The notes beneath the pieces were generated by a model. It searched no databases. It worked only from the letters and a program-made list of their open reading frames with translations, and was not told the DNA's origin. From Pyrinomonadaceae bacterium (GTDB lineage Bacteria; Acidobacteriota; Blastocatellia; Pyrinomonadales; Pyrinomonadaceae): DNA of 64,000 nucleotides. A program made the position numbers and the translations under genes. Of the stretch, positions 55,675 through 64,000 are shown piece by piece (the first letter of the stretch is position 1; each line of letters starts with the position of its first letter). The DNA lies in contig JAVEDE010000038.1 of NCBI GenBank assembly GCA_030841105.1, forward strand, positions 23,757 to 87,756. Direction: 5' to 3'.

Positions 55675-57690
55675 AACAACAGAAACCGCATCAGCCAAAC
55701 GATCCTGACGGCCGTCCTCTTCGTCCTCGCCGCGTCGGGCGCGGCGTCCGCGCAACCGCAGCGTTCGGGCATGCCGCCGCCCCCGCCGCCGCCGAAGCCC
55801 ACGCCCGTCAACACGAGCGCGACCACCGCCGCCGTGCCGCCCGCATCCAACGCGCCGCAGAAGATCACGCGCGAGGGCATCAACGTCGAGTTCAAGGTTG
55901 AGCCGGTCGTCAAAACCGACGGGCTGTTGGAAGGCAAGGAGGCGCTCGTCTCGTTCGCGGTGCGGGACGCCGCGACGGGGCAGCCCGTGACCAACCTGCG
56001 CCCGGCGGCGTGGATTGACGAGCGCGCGAAGGGCACGACCTCCACCGACTTGAAGGCGTGCCGCGAGAAGGTGCAGTCGTTCCTCACGGCGCAACTCAGC
56101 CAGCGTCCAGACATTGACCTCAACTCCTACTACGTCCTCGCGCTCAACGAAGAGGCGAACATCTCCGTGATCGATCCGCTGCTCGGCTTCGGCACGACCA
56201 AACTGCTCACCCTCGTCTTCCTCAAAAGCCCCGGCGAAGACTGGGCGATGAGCGCGGATCGCCGTCGCCTCTACGTCTCGATGCCGCTCATCAATCAGGT
56301 CGCCGTCGTTGACACGGCGACGTGGAAGGTCATCACGAACCTCGACACCGGCGCGCGTCCCCTGCGCGTGCGCTTGCAGGCCGACGGCCGATACTTGTGG
56401 GTCGCGACGGACGGCCTGAACGACATGGCGACGAGCGGCGTGACGGTGATTGACACGGCGACGGAGAAGGTGGCCGCGAACATCCAGACGGGCGCGGGGC
56501 ATCACGAGATCGCCTTTAGCGGCGACGACCGCTTCGCCTTCGTCACCAACAAGTCGGACGGCACGCTCTCCGTCGTCGAGGTGGCGCGGCTCGCCAAAGT
56601 CAAAGACCTCAAGACGGGCGCGAGTCCGTCGTCGCTCGCCTTCTCGCCGCTCGGCCGCGCCGTCTACGTCGCGCACGAGGGCGACGGGCGCATCACCGTG
56701 GTTGACGCCGTGAGCCACGCCGTCACGGCGACCATCGCGTCGCCACCGGGCGTTGCGACCATCCGCTTCGCGCCCAACGGCCGCCACGGCTTCGCCGTCA
56801 ACCCGAAAGAGAACGTCGTCCACATCTTCGACGCCTCGACCAACCGCGTGCTGCACCAAGTCCCCATCGCCAACTCGCCCGATCAGGTGACGTTCACCAA
56901 GCAGTACGCCTACGTGCGCGCGCTCGGCAACGAAAACGTCTCGATGATCAATCTGTCGCAGATCGGCACGGGCGCAATCGAGTCGTCGGTCGCGCGTTTC
57001 CCCGGCGGGCAGAAAGCCCCCGGCATGGCGACGAGCCGTTCGACGGCGGACGTCGTGATCCCTTCGGCCGAGGACAACTCGGTGCTCGTCGCCAACCCGG
57101 CCGACAAGATGATCTATTACTATCAGGAAGGCATGGCCGCGCCGATGGGCAGCTTCACGAACTACAAGCGCGAGCCGCGCTCGTTGCTCGTCTGGGACGC
57201 CTCCTTGCGCGAGACCGCGCCCGGCGTCTACGCGACCAAGGCGCAACTCACCGGGCAGGGCAACTACGACGTGGCCTTCCTGCTCGACGCGCCGCGCGTC
57301 GTCAACTGCTTCGAGATGTCCGTCAAGGAGAACCCGGAATACGAGAAGAAGCGTGAGGTGGCGATCCGGGTCGAGTCGCTGTTGAAGGAGCGCAATTTGA
57401 AGACCGGCGAGAACGTGCAACTCCGCTTCAAGGTGACGGACTCGACGACCAAACAGCCGCGCACCGACTTGAAAGACATGGGCGTGCTCACCTTCCTCTC
57501 GCCCGGCGTCTGGCAGCAACGCCACTGGGCGAAGTCAATCGGCGACGGCGTCTACGAGATCAACTTTGTGCCGCCGCGTTCGGGCGTTTACTATATCTTC
57601 TTCCAGTGTCCCTCGCTCGGCGTGGCCTACAGGCAGATACCGCACCTGATCCTCAACGCCGAAGTCGCCGCGAAGGCCGCCGGTCAGTAA
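55672..57690 (+). CDS. Secreted YncE-like beta-propeller protein
   Basis: About 672 residues from the ATG at 55672; the frame starts at 55618 with in-frame ATGs in each repeat unit. A signal peptide (ISQTILTAVLFVLAASGAASAQ) precedes a Pro-rich linker and an N-terminal Ig-like domain (KEALVSFAVRDAATGQPVTNLRPAAW) that resembles YtkA/FixH-like domains. The middle is a 7-bladed YncE-type propeller with repeated VAVVDTATWKVITNLDTGARP, VTVIDTATEKVAANIQTG and ITVVDAVSHAVTATI blades. A second Ig-like domain follows (LRFKVTDSTTKQPRTDL; GVYYIFFQCPSLG). The combination suggests a periplasmic scaffold or binding protein. It is 26 bases upstream of the frame that encodes the SCO gene. Confidence 0.85.
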   Translation: MNNRNRISQTILTAVLFVLAASGAASAQPQRSGMPPPPPPPKPTPVNTSATTAAVPPASNAPQKITREGINVEFKVEPVVKTDGLLEGKEALVSFAVRDAATGQPVTNLRPAAWIDERAKGTTSTDLKACREKVQSFLTAQLSQRPDIDLNSYYVLALNEEANISVIDPLLGFGTTKLLTLVFLKSPGEDWAMSADRRRLYVSMPLINQVAVVDTATWKVITNLDTGARPLRVRLQADGRYLWVATDGLNDMATSGVTVIDTATEKVAANIQTGAGHHEIAFSGDDRFAFVTNKSDGTLSVVEVARLAKVKDLKTGASPSSLAFSPLGRAVYVAHEGDGRITVVDAVSHAVTATIASPPGVATIRFAPNGRHGFAVNPKENVVHIFDASTNRVLHQVPIANSPDQVTFTKQYAYVRALGNENVSMINLSQIGTGAIESSVARFPGGQKAPGMATSRSTADVVIPSAEDNSVLVANPADKMIYYYQEGMAAPMGSFTNYKREPRSLLVWDASLRETAPGVYATKAQLTGQGNYDVAFLLDAPRVVNCFEMSVKENPEYEKKREVAIRVESLLKERNLKTGENVQLRFKVTDSTTKQPRTDLKDMGVLTFLSPGVWQQRHWAKSIGDGVYEINFVPPRSGVYYIFFQCPSLGVAYRQIPHLILNAEVAAKAAGQ

Positions 57691-57763
57691 ACGCCCCGAC
57701 GACGCGTGCCGCTGTTTGTCTGCGCGCGTCGTCAACGGATTTTTTGAGAGGTTAGAAAACGCC

Positions 57764-58480
57764 ATGACCAACACGCCCGCCAACGAAAAGAATTACCGCA
57801 TCAATCGCGCCGTCGTCGCCGTCGCCAAGTTCTTCCGCCTCGCGTCGCTCGTCGTCGTCGCCGCGCTCGGCTGCGGCAGTCCCGACGACGCCCGCGCGCA
57901 GACGAAAGCTCCGTCCAAGCCCAGTCAACCTGCCGGTGTGCCCGCGCCCGCGGCCAACGCTTCGACGGCGCAGAAGTATTTCACGGACGTTGAACTCATC
58001 AACCAGAACGGCGAGAAGATGCGTCTCTACAGCGACGTGCTCAAGGGGCGCGTCGTGGTGGTCAACGCCTTCTTCGCCACCTGTCAGGGCAGTTGCCTGC
58101 CGATGAATCGCAACCTCGAAAAAGTGCAGGCGGCCTTCAAAGAACGCATGGGCAAAGACCTCTACATCGTCTCGATCAGCGTTGACCCGACCGTGGACAC
58201 GCCGCAGGCGCTCAAGGAGTATGCGAAGAAGTTGAACGCCATGCCCGGCCGCCTGTTCCTCACCGGGAAGAAGGAGAACGTTGACTGGGCGCTCTACAAA
58301 CTGGGGCAGTACGTCGAGCAGCGCGAGCAGCATACGAACATTTTCATCATCGGCAACGAGAGCACCGGCCTCTGGAAGAAAGCCTTCGGCCTCGCGCAGT
58401 CCGACGAGTTGGTCAAGATCGTCGAGACCGTCCTGAACGATAAACCCGCGGCCGCACCGGCGACCCCCGGCGGCAAATAG
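57764..58480 (+). CDS. SCO1/SenC-type copper chaperone
   Basis: 238 residues. Thioredoxin-fold copper-delivery protein of the SCO family. CxxxC motif Cys107 and Cys111 in NAFFATCQGSCLPMNRNLEK, and the partner histidine is His190 in EQREQHTNIFIIG. The fold elements VVVVNAFFATC and YIVSISVDPTVDTPQALKEYAKKL fit. The N-terminus has a hydrophobic segment ending ALGCGSP that could be a lipobox. The frame extends back to 57716, but the ATG at 57764 fits better. It likely delivers copper to the oxidase in this cluster. Its stop is directly next to the ATG of the following gene. Confidence 0.9.
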   Translation: MTNTPANEKNYRINRAVVAVAKFFRLASLVVVAALGCGSPDDARAQTKAPSKPSQPAGVPAPAANASTAQKYFTDVELINQNGEKMRLYSDVLKGRVVVVNAFFATCQGSCLPMNRNLEKVQAAFKERMGKDLYIVSISVDPTVDTPQALKEYAKKLNAMPGRLFLTGKKENVDWALYKLGQYVEQREQHTNIFIIGNESTGLWKKAFGLAQSDELVKIVETVLNDKPAAAPATPGGK

Positions 58481-60220
58481 ATGCGAGGCAACGGCACACT
58501 GAAACTACGCGAACGACAACTTCGCGGCCGACCACTTCGCGGGCGGCAACTCCGCGCGCTCGTCGCGCTCTCCTTCATCACGCTCGCGTGGTGTCTTTGC
58601 CTGTTACTGCCGCGCGGCGGGGCGTCGCTCGTCTCGGCGCAGACGAACGCGCCCGCCACGTCGGCGAGTCCGAGTCAAGCGGCGTCCGCCGCCGTCGTCT
58701 CGTTGACGCCGGAAGAGAAGCGCGGCAAGCAGATTTACCTGCGCGGCACGAGCGCGGCGGGCAGGGAGATCACGGCCTATCTCGGCGAGGCGTCGCTCGA
58801 AGTGCCCGCGAGTTCGTTGACCTGTGCCGGTTGCCACGGCGCGGACGGGCAGGGCAAACCCGAAGGCGGCGTCACGCCCTCGAACCTCGTCTGGGACACG
58901 CTCACCAAGCCTTATGGCGTCACGCACGCGAGCGGGCGCAAGCACCCGCCCTACACCGAACGCGCCGTCGAACTCGCCCTCACGCGCGGCCTCGACCCGG
59001 CGGGCAACCGGCTCTTGAACGTCATGCCGCGCTACCAGATGGCGCGCGAGGACATGGCCGATCTCATCGCCTATCTCAAGCGGCTCGGCACGGATCGCGA
59101 CCCCGGCGTGAGCGAGGCGGGCATCCGCGTCGGCATGCTCGTCCCCGCACGAGCGGGCGCGCTCGGCGAGATGGGACAGGCGATCAAGTCGGTCGTCTCG
59201 GCCTACTTCGAAGAGGTCAACAGTCAGGGCGGAATTTACAATCGCAAGATCGAGTTGAAGTTTGCGGAGACGGGCGACACGCCTGCGGCCACCGTCGCGA
59301 ACGCCGAACGCCTCATCAACAACGAGCAGATCTTCGCGCTCTCCGGCGCGATGATCGCGGGGGCTGACAAAGAGGTCGCCGCGCTCGCGCAGACTGCGGA
59401 AGTGCCGCTCGTCGGCCCGTTCACGCTCTACCCGCCCGTCGCCGCCTCCGTCAACCGGCAAGTCTTCTACCTGCTCTCCGGCATAGACGATCAGGCGCGC
59501 GCCCTCGTCGTCTTCGCCGCGCAGAAGTTTGCCGACGACAAGGCGACCGCGACGGCGCGCGGGGCAATCGTCTATCAGGAGAGCGAACTGAACGCGGGCG
59601 TGGCCGCTAGTATCGAGGAACAGATCAAGCGCGCCGGTTGGAGCGCGCCCGCGTCCGTCAAGTACGCGCGCGGTAAGTTTGACGCTGGCGGGGTCGTGCG
59701 TGAGTTGAGCGCGAAGAACGTCAACACCGTCTTCCTCATCGGCGGCGGCGAAGACCCCCGCGCGTTGCTCGCGGCGGCAGCGGCGGCGAACTGGACGCCC
59801 GCCCTCTACCTGCCCGGCGCGCTGACGGCCAAAGACATCCTCGACGCGCCGCCGACTTTCAAAGGCAAAATTTTCCTCTCGTTTCCGAGCGTGCCGTCGG
59901 ACGTCAGACCCGCCGGACTCGAAGGGTTGCGCGCGCTCGCCGCCAAGTACAAGCTGCTGCAAGGCCACACGGCCGCGCAGATTTCGGCCTACGTCTCGGC
60001 GCAACTGTTGGTCGAAGGCTTGAAGCGCGCGGGGCGCGACCTGAGCCGCGAGAAGTTGATCGGCGCGCTCGAAGGACTCTACGAATACGACACGGGGCTG
60101 ACGCCGCCGCTCACCTACGGCCCCAACCGTCGCGTCGGCGCGGCGGGCGCGTACATCGTCACCGTCGAAACCGACAAGAAGCAGTTCGCGCCTGCAAGCG
60201 GCTGGATAGGGATCAAATAA
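58481..60220 (+). CDS. Cytochrome c fused to periplasmic binding protein
   Basis: 579 residues. A signal-anchor (ALVALSFITLAWCLCLLLP) leads to a class I cytochrome c domain at about residues 77-203 with CAGCH at 115-119 and VMPRYQM (probable axial Met182). The rest (about 215-575) is a Peripla_BP_6/LivJ-type solute-binding domain: GMLVPARAGALGEMGQAIKSVVSAYFEEVNSQGGI, KIELKFAETGDTPAATVANAERLI, and QTAEVPLVGPFT. The stop/start contact with the SCO gene makes cotranslation almost certain. The fusion suggests coupling of ligand binding to electron transfer, perhaps to the multicopper oxidase. Confidence 0.9.
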   Translation: MRGNGTLKLRERQLRGRPLRGRQLRALVALSFITLAWCLCLLLPRGGASLVSAQTNAPATSASPSQAASAAVVSLTPEEKRGKQIYLRGTSAAGREITAYLGEASLEVPASSLTCAGCHGADGQGKPEGGVTPSNLVWDTLTKPYGVTHASGRKHPPYTERAVELALTRGLDPAGNRLLNVMPRYQMAREDMADLIAYLKRLGTDRDPGVSEAGIRVGMLVPARAGALGEMGQAIKSVVSAYFEEVNSQGGIYNRKIELKFAETGDTPAATVANAERLINNEQIFALSGAMIAGADKEVAALAQTAEVPLVGPFTLYPPVAASVNRQVFYLLSGIDDQARALVVFAAQKFADDKATATARGAIVYQESELNAGVAASIEEQIKRAGWSAPASVKYARGKFDAGGVVRELSAKNVNTVFLIGGGEDPRALLAAAAAANWTPALYLPGALTAKDILDAPPTFKGKIFLSFPSVPSDVRPAGLEGLRALAAKYKLLQGHTAAQISAYVSAQLLVEGLKRAGRDLSREKLIGALEGLYEYDTGLTPPLTYGPNRRVGAAGAYIVTVETDKKQFAPASGWIGIK

Positions 60221-60224
60221 AGCC

Positions 60225-60259
60225 GTGAATGACGAACCGTAAATCGTGAATCGAGAAAC
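60225..60259. repeat. Degenerate heptad run without a partner arm
   Basis: Five 7-base units (GTGAATG, ACGAACC, GTAAATC and two more) with no visible reverse-complement arm, just after the stop of the cytochrome gene. It may be a decayed half of the hairpin family. Confidence 0.45.
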
Positions 60260-60348
60260 CTGCTTTCCTCGTTTCCTCTACGCCCGGCTCTTTCCAGACC
60301 AAGACCACCAACGCCCCGTCCACCATCAACACCAACAGCGAGCAGAGC

Positions 60349-60391
60349 AAAAGAGTCGCCCGTGAAGTTAAACTTCACGGGCGACTCTTTT
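60349..60391. terminator. Bidirectional terminator hairpin
   Basis: Perfect 20-bp stem (60349-60368 with 60372-60391), 3-base loop, A-run before and T-run after, between the convergent cytochrome gene and pilC. Confidence 0.92.
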
Positions 60392-60435
60392 ATTCAGCGC
60401 AGAACTTTATTTAGCTCCTACAACACCGTCGAGTT

Positions 60436-61668
60436 CTAGTGGCTGCCGTTGGAGAGTTTGCCGACGAGGGTGAAGAGGGGCATGTACATGGCGATGACGA
60501 TGCCGCCGATGGTGACGCCGAGGAAGCCGATCATGGCGGGTTCGATGAGCGTCAGCATGTTGGCGATGGCCGTGTCCACTTCCTGCTCGTAGAAGTCGGC
60601 GATCTTGCCGAGCATCGAGTCGAGCGCGCCGGTCTGTTCGCCGATGCCCACCATCTGCGCGACCATGTTGGGGAAGACGTCGGTCGCCTTCAGCGGTTCG
60701 ACGAAACTCTCGCCGCGTTCGACGCCCGTGCGAATGCCGCGGATGGCCTCTTCGATGACGACGTTGCCCGCCGTGCGCGCGGTGATGTCGAGCGATTGGA
60801 GGATGGGGACGCCGGAAGAGAGCAGCGTCGAGAGCGTGCGCGAGAAGCGCGCGATGGCGATCTTGCGTAGGACAGCCCCGATGATCGGCGCTTTCAAGAG
60901 CAGGCGATCAACGTTGCGGCGGCCGTCAATGGTCTTGCGGTAGGTGCGGATGGCGACGACCGAGGCGATGATGCCGACGAGGATGCAGAGGCCACCCCAG
61001 CCGGCGACGAAATCGCTGAAGGCGACGACGATGCGCGTCGGGAGCGGGAGCTTTTCGCCGGGGCCGAGAAGTCCGAGGAAGATCGTCTGGAACTGCGGGA
61101 TGACGAAGATGAGGATCGCGGCCACGACGAGGCACGCGATGACGATCACGGCCGACGGGTAGATCATGGCGGAGATCACGTCGCGGCGCAGCTTGACGAT
61201 CTTTTCGATGAAGGTTGACAGGCGTTGCAGGATGATGTCGAGAATACCGCCCGTCTCACCCGCCTCGATCATGTTGACGAAGAGTTGATCGAAGACCTTC
61301 GGGTGTCGCGACATGGCGACGGCCAAAGTTGATCCCTCTTCCACGTCCTGCCGGGTTTGCGTCAAGACCTGCTGAAAAAATTTGTTCTCCTGCTGGCTCG
61401 CGAGGATGTCGAGGCACTGCACGAGCGGCAGCCCCGCGTCGATCATGACGGAGAACTGGCGCGTGAAGATGGACAACTCCTTGGACTTCACTTTGCCGCG
61501 CCCGCCGAGCTTCGGCACGGCGACCTCGCGCCCCTTCTCCTTGACCGAGGTGAGCATGATCTGTTCGCGGCGCAGCAGTTGCCGCAACACGTCGCGGCTG
61601 TCGGCGATGCGCTCGCCGACCATAACTTCGCCGAGTCGGTTGCGGCCTTTGAAGACGTAAGTGGGCAT
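60436..61668 (-). CDS. pilC: Type IV pilus inner-membrane platform protein
   Basis: 410 residues from the ATG at 61668 (MPTYVFKGRNRLGEVMVGE). GspF/PilC family platform protein: two copies of the GspF domain, with DAGLPLVQCLDILASQQENKFFQQVL in the first and LSSGVPILQSLDITARTAGN in the second. Three membrane helices, e.g. MIYPSAVIVIACLVVAAILIFVIP and a C-terminal GFLGVTIGGIVIAMYMPLF. It interacts with the extension and retraction ATPases. An upstream frame (MSLVTRHLSLKEFLQ) is derived from the heptad hairpin and is not likely translated. Confidence 0.95.
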   Translation of the reverse strand: MPTYVFKGRNRLGEVMVGERIADSRDVLRQLLRREQIMLTSVKEKGREVAVPKLGGRGKVKSKELSIFTRQFSVMIDAGLPLVQCLDILASQQENKFFQQVLTQTRQDVEEGSTLAVAMSRHPKVFDQLFVNMIEAGETGGILDIILQRLSTFIEKIVKLRRDVISAMIYPSAVIVIACLVVAAILIFVIPQFQTIFLGLLGPGEKLPLPTRIVVAFSDFVAGWGGLCILVGIIASVVAIRTYRKTIDGRRNVDRLLLKAPIIGAVLRKIAIARFSRTLSTLLSSGVPILQSLDITARTAGNVVIEEAIRGIRTGVERGESFVEPLKATDVFPNMVAQMVGIGEQTGALDSMLGKIADFYEQEVDTAIANMLTLIEPAMIGFLGVTIGGIVIAMYMPLFTLVGKLSNGSH

Positions 61669-61684
61669 CTGTAAAAACTCCTTA

Positions 61685-61769
61685 AGTGACAAGTGACGAG
61701 TGACAAGTGACAAGTTAGAACAAGATTTAAATTTTTAATCTCATCACTTATCACTCGTCACTTGTCACT
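61685..61769. repeat. Heptad-repeat hairpin (GTGACAA type)
   Basis: Arms 61685-61713 and 61741-61769, about 27 of 29 bases paired. The loop is A/T-rich. It lies between pilT and pilC on the minus strand. Confidence 0.9.
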
Positions 61770-61772
61770 GCT

Positions 61773-62981
61773 TTATCTGGTGGGGCGTGCGCCGATGGGA
61801 CGCGCCTGAGCGTAAGGGCTGGGGTGCGCGCCGGGGCGCGGGGGCTGGCCGTTCGCGCCGTTGCCGTTGCCACCGTTGACCCCGGAGCCGTGTTCGATGA
61901 GTTCGCGCAGTTCGTCCGTGTTCGACGAACGCTGCATGGCGAGGTCGAGCGAGATCAGGCGTTTGTGGTAGAGCGTGGCGAGCGCCTGATTGAAAGTCTG
62001 CATGCCGTACTTTTCCTGACCCGTCTGCATCATCGAGTAAATCTGGTGCACCTTGTCTTCGCGGATCAGGTTGCGGATGGCGGCGTTGGGGACGAGGATT
62101 TCGAGCGCGGCGACGCGCCCGCGCCCGTCGGCCTTCGGCAAGAGCGCCTGACACATGATGCCTTCGAGGACGAGCGAGAGCTGCGCGCGAATCTGCGCCT
62201 GCTGGTTGGAAGGGAACACGTCAATGATGCGGTTGATGGTCGAGGCGGCGGAGTTCGTGTGCAGCGTGGCAAAGGTCAAGTGGCCGGTCTCGGCGATACG
62301 CAGGGCGGACTCGATGGTTTCGAGGTCGCGCATTTCGCCGACGAGCACCACGTCCGGGTCTTGGCGCAGCGCGGTGCGCAACGCTTCGGCGAAGCCCTTC
62401 GTGTCCGAGCCGACTTCGCGCTGGTTGACGACGCAAGACTTGTGATTGTGCAGAAACTCGATGGGGTCTTCAATCGTCATGATGTGCTCGTGGCGTTCGC
62501 GATTGATCTTGTCAATCATCGCGGCGAGCGTGGTGGACTTGCCGGAGCCGGTCGGGCCGGTGACGAGGATCAGCCCGCGCGGCTTGTCGCAGAGTTTCGT
62601 GACGACCGGCGGGAGGCCGAGGTTCTCGAACGATCTGATCTCGTAGGGGATGGCGCGGAAGACGCAGCCGACCGCGCCGCGCTGGTTGAAGAGGTTGGCG
62701 CGGAAGCGCGAGAGGCCGCGCACGCCGAAAGAGAAGTCGAGTTCGAGCGATTCCTCGAAGCGGTGCTTCTGCGCGTCGGTCAAGACGCTGTAGGCGAGTT
62801 GCTTGGTGTCTGCGGAGGTGAGCGTCTTGAAGCCTTCGAGTGGCTTGAGGCCGCCGTCCACGCGCACCTGCGGGGGCGTGTTGGTGGTCAGGTGCAGGTC
62901 AGACCCGCCCATCTCGATCAACTTCTTGAGCAGATCGGAGAGCGACAGTTGATCCGTAAGTGACGATTCGTTGGCTGACAT
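61773..62981 (-). CDS. pilT: Type IV pilus retraction ATPase
   Basis: 402 residues from the ATG at 62981. PilT-type ATPase that depolymerises the pilus. Walker A VTGPTGSGKSTTLAAMID, Asp box IMTIEDPIEF, Walker B DVVLVGEMRDLETI, His box GHLTFATLHTNSA, and the PilT-specific AIRNLIRE. The C-terminal tail is longer than normal and rich in Gly, Asn and Pro (GVNGGNGNGANGQPPRPG). Starts further upstream belong to other sequence. The pilB extension ATPase is not in the window. It is encoded with pilC immediately downstream. Confidence 0.97.
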   Translation of the reverse strand: MSANESSLTDQLSLSDLLKKLIEMGGSDLHLTTNTPPQVRVDGGLKPLEGFKTLTSADTKQLAYSVLTDAQKHRFEESLELDFSFGVRGLSRFRANLFNQRGAVGCVFRAIPYEIRSFENLGLPPVVTKLCDKPRGLILVTGPTGSGKSTTLAAMIDKINRERHEHIMTIEDPIEFLHNHKSCVVNQREVGSDTKGFAEALRTALRQDPDVVLVGEMRDLETIESALRIAETGHLTFATLHTNSAASTINRIIDVFPSNQQAQIRAQLSLVLEGIMCQALLPKADGRGRVAALEILVPNAAIRNLIREDKVHQIYSMMQTGQEKYGMQTFNQALATLYHKRLISLDLAMQRSSNTDELRELIEHGSGVNGGNGNGANGQPPRPGAHPSPYAQARPIGARPTR

Positions 62982-63100
62982 GTTTCTTCGTGGACTCCGT
63001 TGGGGAAGATTGCCCATGCTGCGGGCGGGCGCGCGCCGGGCAAGGGCGCGCGGGTAACAAGCGGTTGCGCGCGGCGGCCGAAGGTTCGGCCGCGCGCTTC

Positions 63101-64000
63101 TTAACGCTGGGCGGTCGCGGGGTTCGCGCGGCGCGAGCCGAGCGCGACGACGGCCTGTTCGGACTCGACAGCGAGCGCGTCGGCGAATTCCGCGGGCGCG
63201 TTCGTCGCGAGGCTGTAGACCTGCCCGTCGGACTCCGTGAAGTAGAACGTCCACGCGCGCCGCTCGCCGTTGGCGGCGACCGACTGCGCGGTGACGACGA
63301 ACACGCGGCGTTCGCCCAACTGTCTCTGCACGTCGTTGGTGACCCACCCGCCTTCGGCCACCATCCGGTTGATGACGGTGCGGCGCAGGAGCGCGACGGG
63401 GACGCCGCCGAAAGTTTTGCTGCGCGCGTCGGAGACGGACGAGTCGGCCACCGCCAAGTTGACGCGCGACCAGACGGCAGAGGAACGGACGCGCCCGTCG
63501 GCAGCGCGCACGTTGAAACGCATCTCGCCGGCACGGCTCGACGCCGCGCTGCTCCAAGCGTTCGGCAGCGGCGAGGCCGCCGGACGCGGCAACTCCTGCA
63601 AGGCGTCTTTCGTCGCCGGGACGACCGCGGGCAGCGATTTCACCGGGGTGATGCTGGAGAGCGCGGCGGTGCTCGGCAGCGCGACGCCGGGCAGCATGAG
63701 GCTCTCCGTGTCGCCGGTCTTAGACGACGCATGGTTGGCGGCGGTCGTGAGCAGTGCGACGGGTTTCGCGGCAGCGGCCGTCAACATCATGGCGGCGCGT
63801 TGGCGGCGTCGGTCGGCAGCGGCGGCGCGCTGGCGGCGTAGGCGCGTACGGTAACGTCGCCACCAAGCGCGCGAGTGGCGGCGTGCGGCGTGGCCTTTGT
63901 GGCGGCGCGAGGCGGACGGGCGCGACGCCCAGTGTGCGAGCGAGTCCGAGAGCGGCAGCGTGGAGGCCACCGTGCACATGATGAGTATGGTTAAAACCAA
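63101..64000 (-). CDS. Hypothetical secreted protein, 5' end at window edge
   Basis: At least 299 residues; the frame is open to the last base. A hydrophobic start (VLTILIMCTVASTLPL) leads to a strongly basic, Arg-rich stretch, then an Ala/Pro-rich linker and a compact C-terminal domain (TFGGVPVALLRRTVINRMVAEGGWVTNDVQRQLGERRVFVVTAQSVAANGERRAWTFYFTESDGQVYSLAT). Function unknown. It lies 119 bases upstream of pilT on the same strand, so it may be cotranscribed with the pilus motor genes. Confidence 0.65.
   Translation of the reverse strand: MVLTILIMCTVASTLPLSDSLAHWASRPSASRRHKGHAARRHSRAWWRRYRTRLRRQRAAAADRRRQRAAMMLTAAAAKPVALLTTAANHASSKTGDTESLMLPGVALPSTAALSSITPVKSLPAVVPATKDALQELPRPAASPLPNAWSSAASSRAGEMRFNVRAADGRVRSSAVWSRVNLAVADSSVSDARSKTFGGVPVALLRRTVINRMVAEGGWVTNDVQRQLGERRVFVVTAQSVAANGERRAWTFYFTESDGQVYSLATNAPAEFADALAVESEQAVVALGSRRANPATAQR

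Noticed and set aside
55398..56123. A minus-strand frame of 241 codons near the beta-propeller start
   Set aside because: It overlaps the DUF5659-like gene and the propeller gene, which both show better family character on the plus strand.

Overview
The window is GC-rich, densely coded DNA from a bacterial chromosome. It most resembles an Acidobacteriota genome, possibly class Blastocatellia. That placement is an inference from two secreted VWFA-domain proteins of the type common in Acidobacteria, a futalosine-type menaquinone locus, type IV pili controlled by a sigma-54 two-component system, and many secreted proteins with no clear family. I saw no tRNA, rRNA, insertion sequence, prophage or CRISPR array.

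Bases 1-13,000: a cut deoC and a VWFA protein; an ECF sigma/anti-sigma operon on the minus strand that runs into three exported proteins, the last a predicted outer-membrane beta-barrel; glgC; a second VWFA protein; and an M14 zinc carboxypeptidase divergent from a PlsC-type acyltransferase. Bases 13,000-20,300: a minus-strand run with mqnD, a methyltransferase, mqnE, a Uma2 nuclease-fold gene, and the UbiA-like and UbiX-like genes of futalosine menaquinone synthesis. Bases 20,500-32,600: a hydrolase, larB, an LCAT-like acyltransferase/lipase, proS, glyA, a membrane protein with no normal start codon, a DinG-type helicase and queD. Bases 32,700-39,800: two signalling groups, an NtrC-type regulator with a small kinase, and a CheY-like regulator with an RsbRD-like protein and a large sensor kinase. 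Bases 39,900-48,500: an ABC-2 exporter operon with a TPR-like subunit, then two near-identical type IV pilins, a third pilin-like gene, and PilR/PilS, with two sigma-54 promoter matches. Bases 60,400-63,000 add PilC and PilT.

The most unusual gene cluster lies at 49,300-60,200. It encodes a roughly 1,900-residue multicopper oxidase built from three repeats of a two-domain module, a small DUF5659-like protein, a secreted beta-propeller, an SCO-type copper chaperone, and a c-type cytochrome fused to a periplasmic binding protein. I read it as a candidate undescribed extracytoplasmic copper redox system.

The most unusual DNA feature is a dispersed family of intergenic hairpins whose arms are degenerate 7-base tandem repeats followed by their own reverse complement. 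At least eleven occur here. One is a perfect 40-bp-arm palindrome, two carry the same GC-rich terminator hairpin nested inside, and several run into genes, supplying stop codons and, at the larB/LCAT junction, most of a signal peptide.
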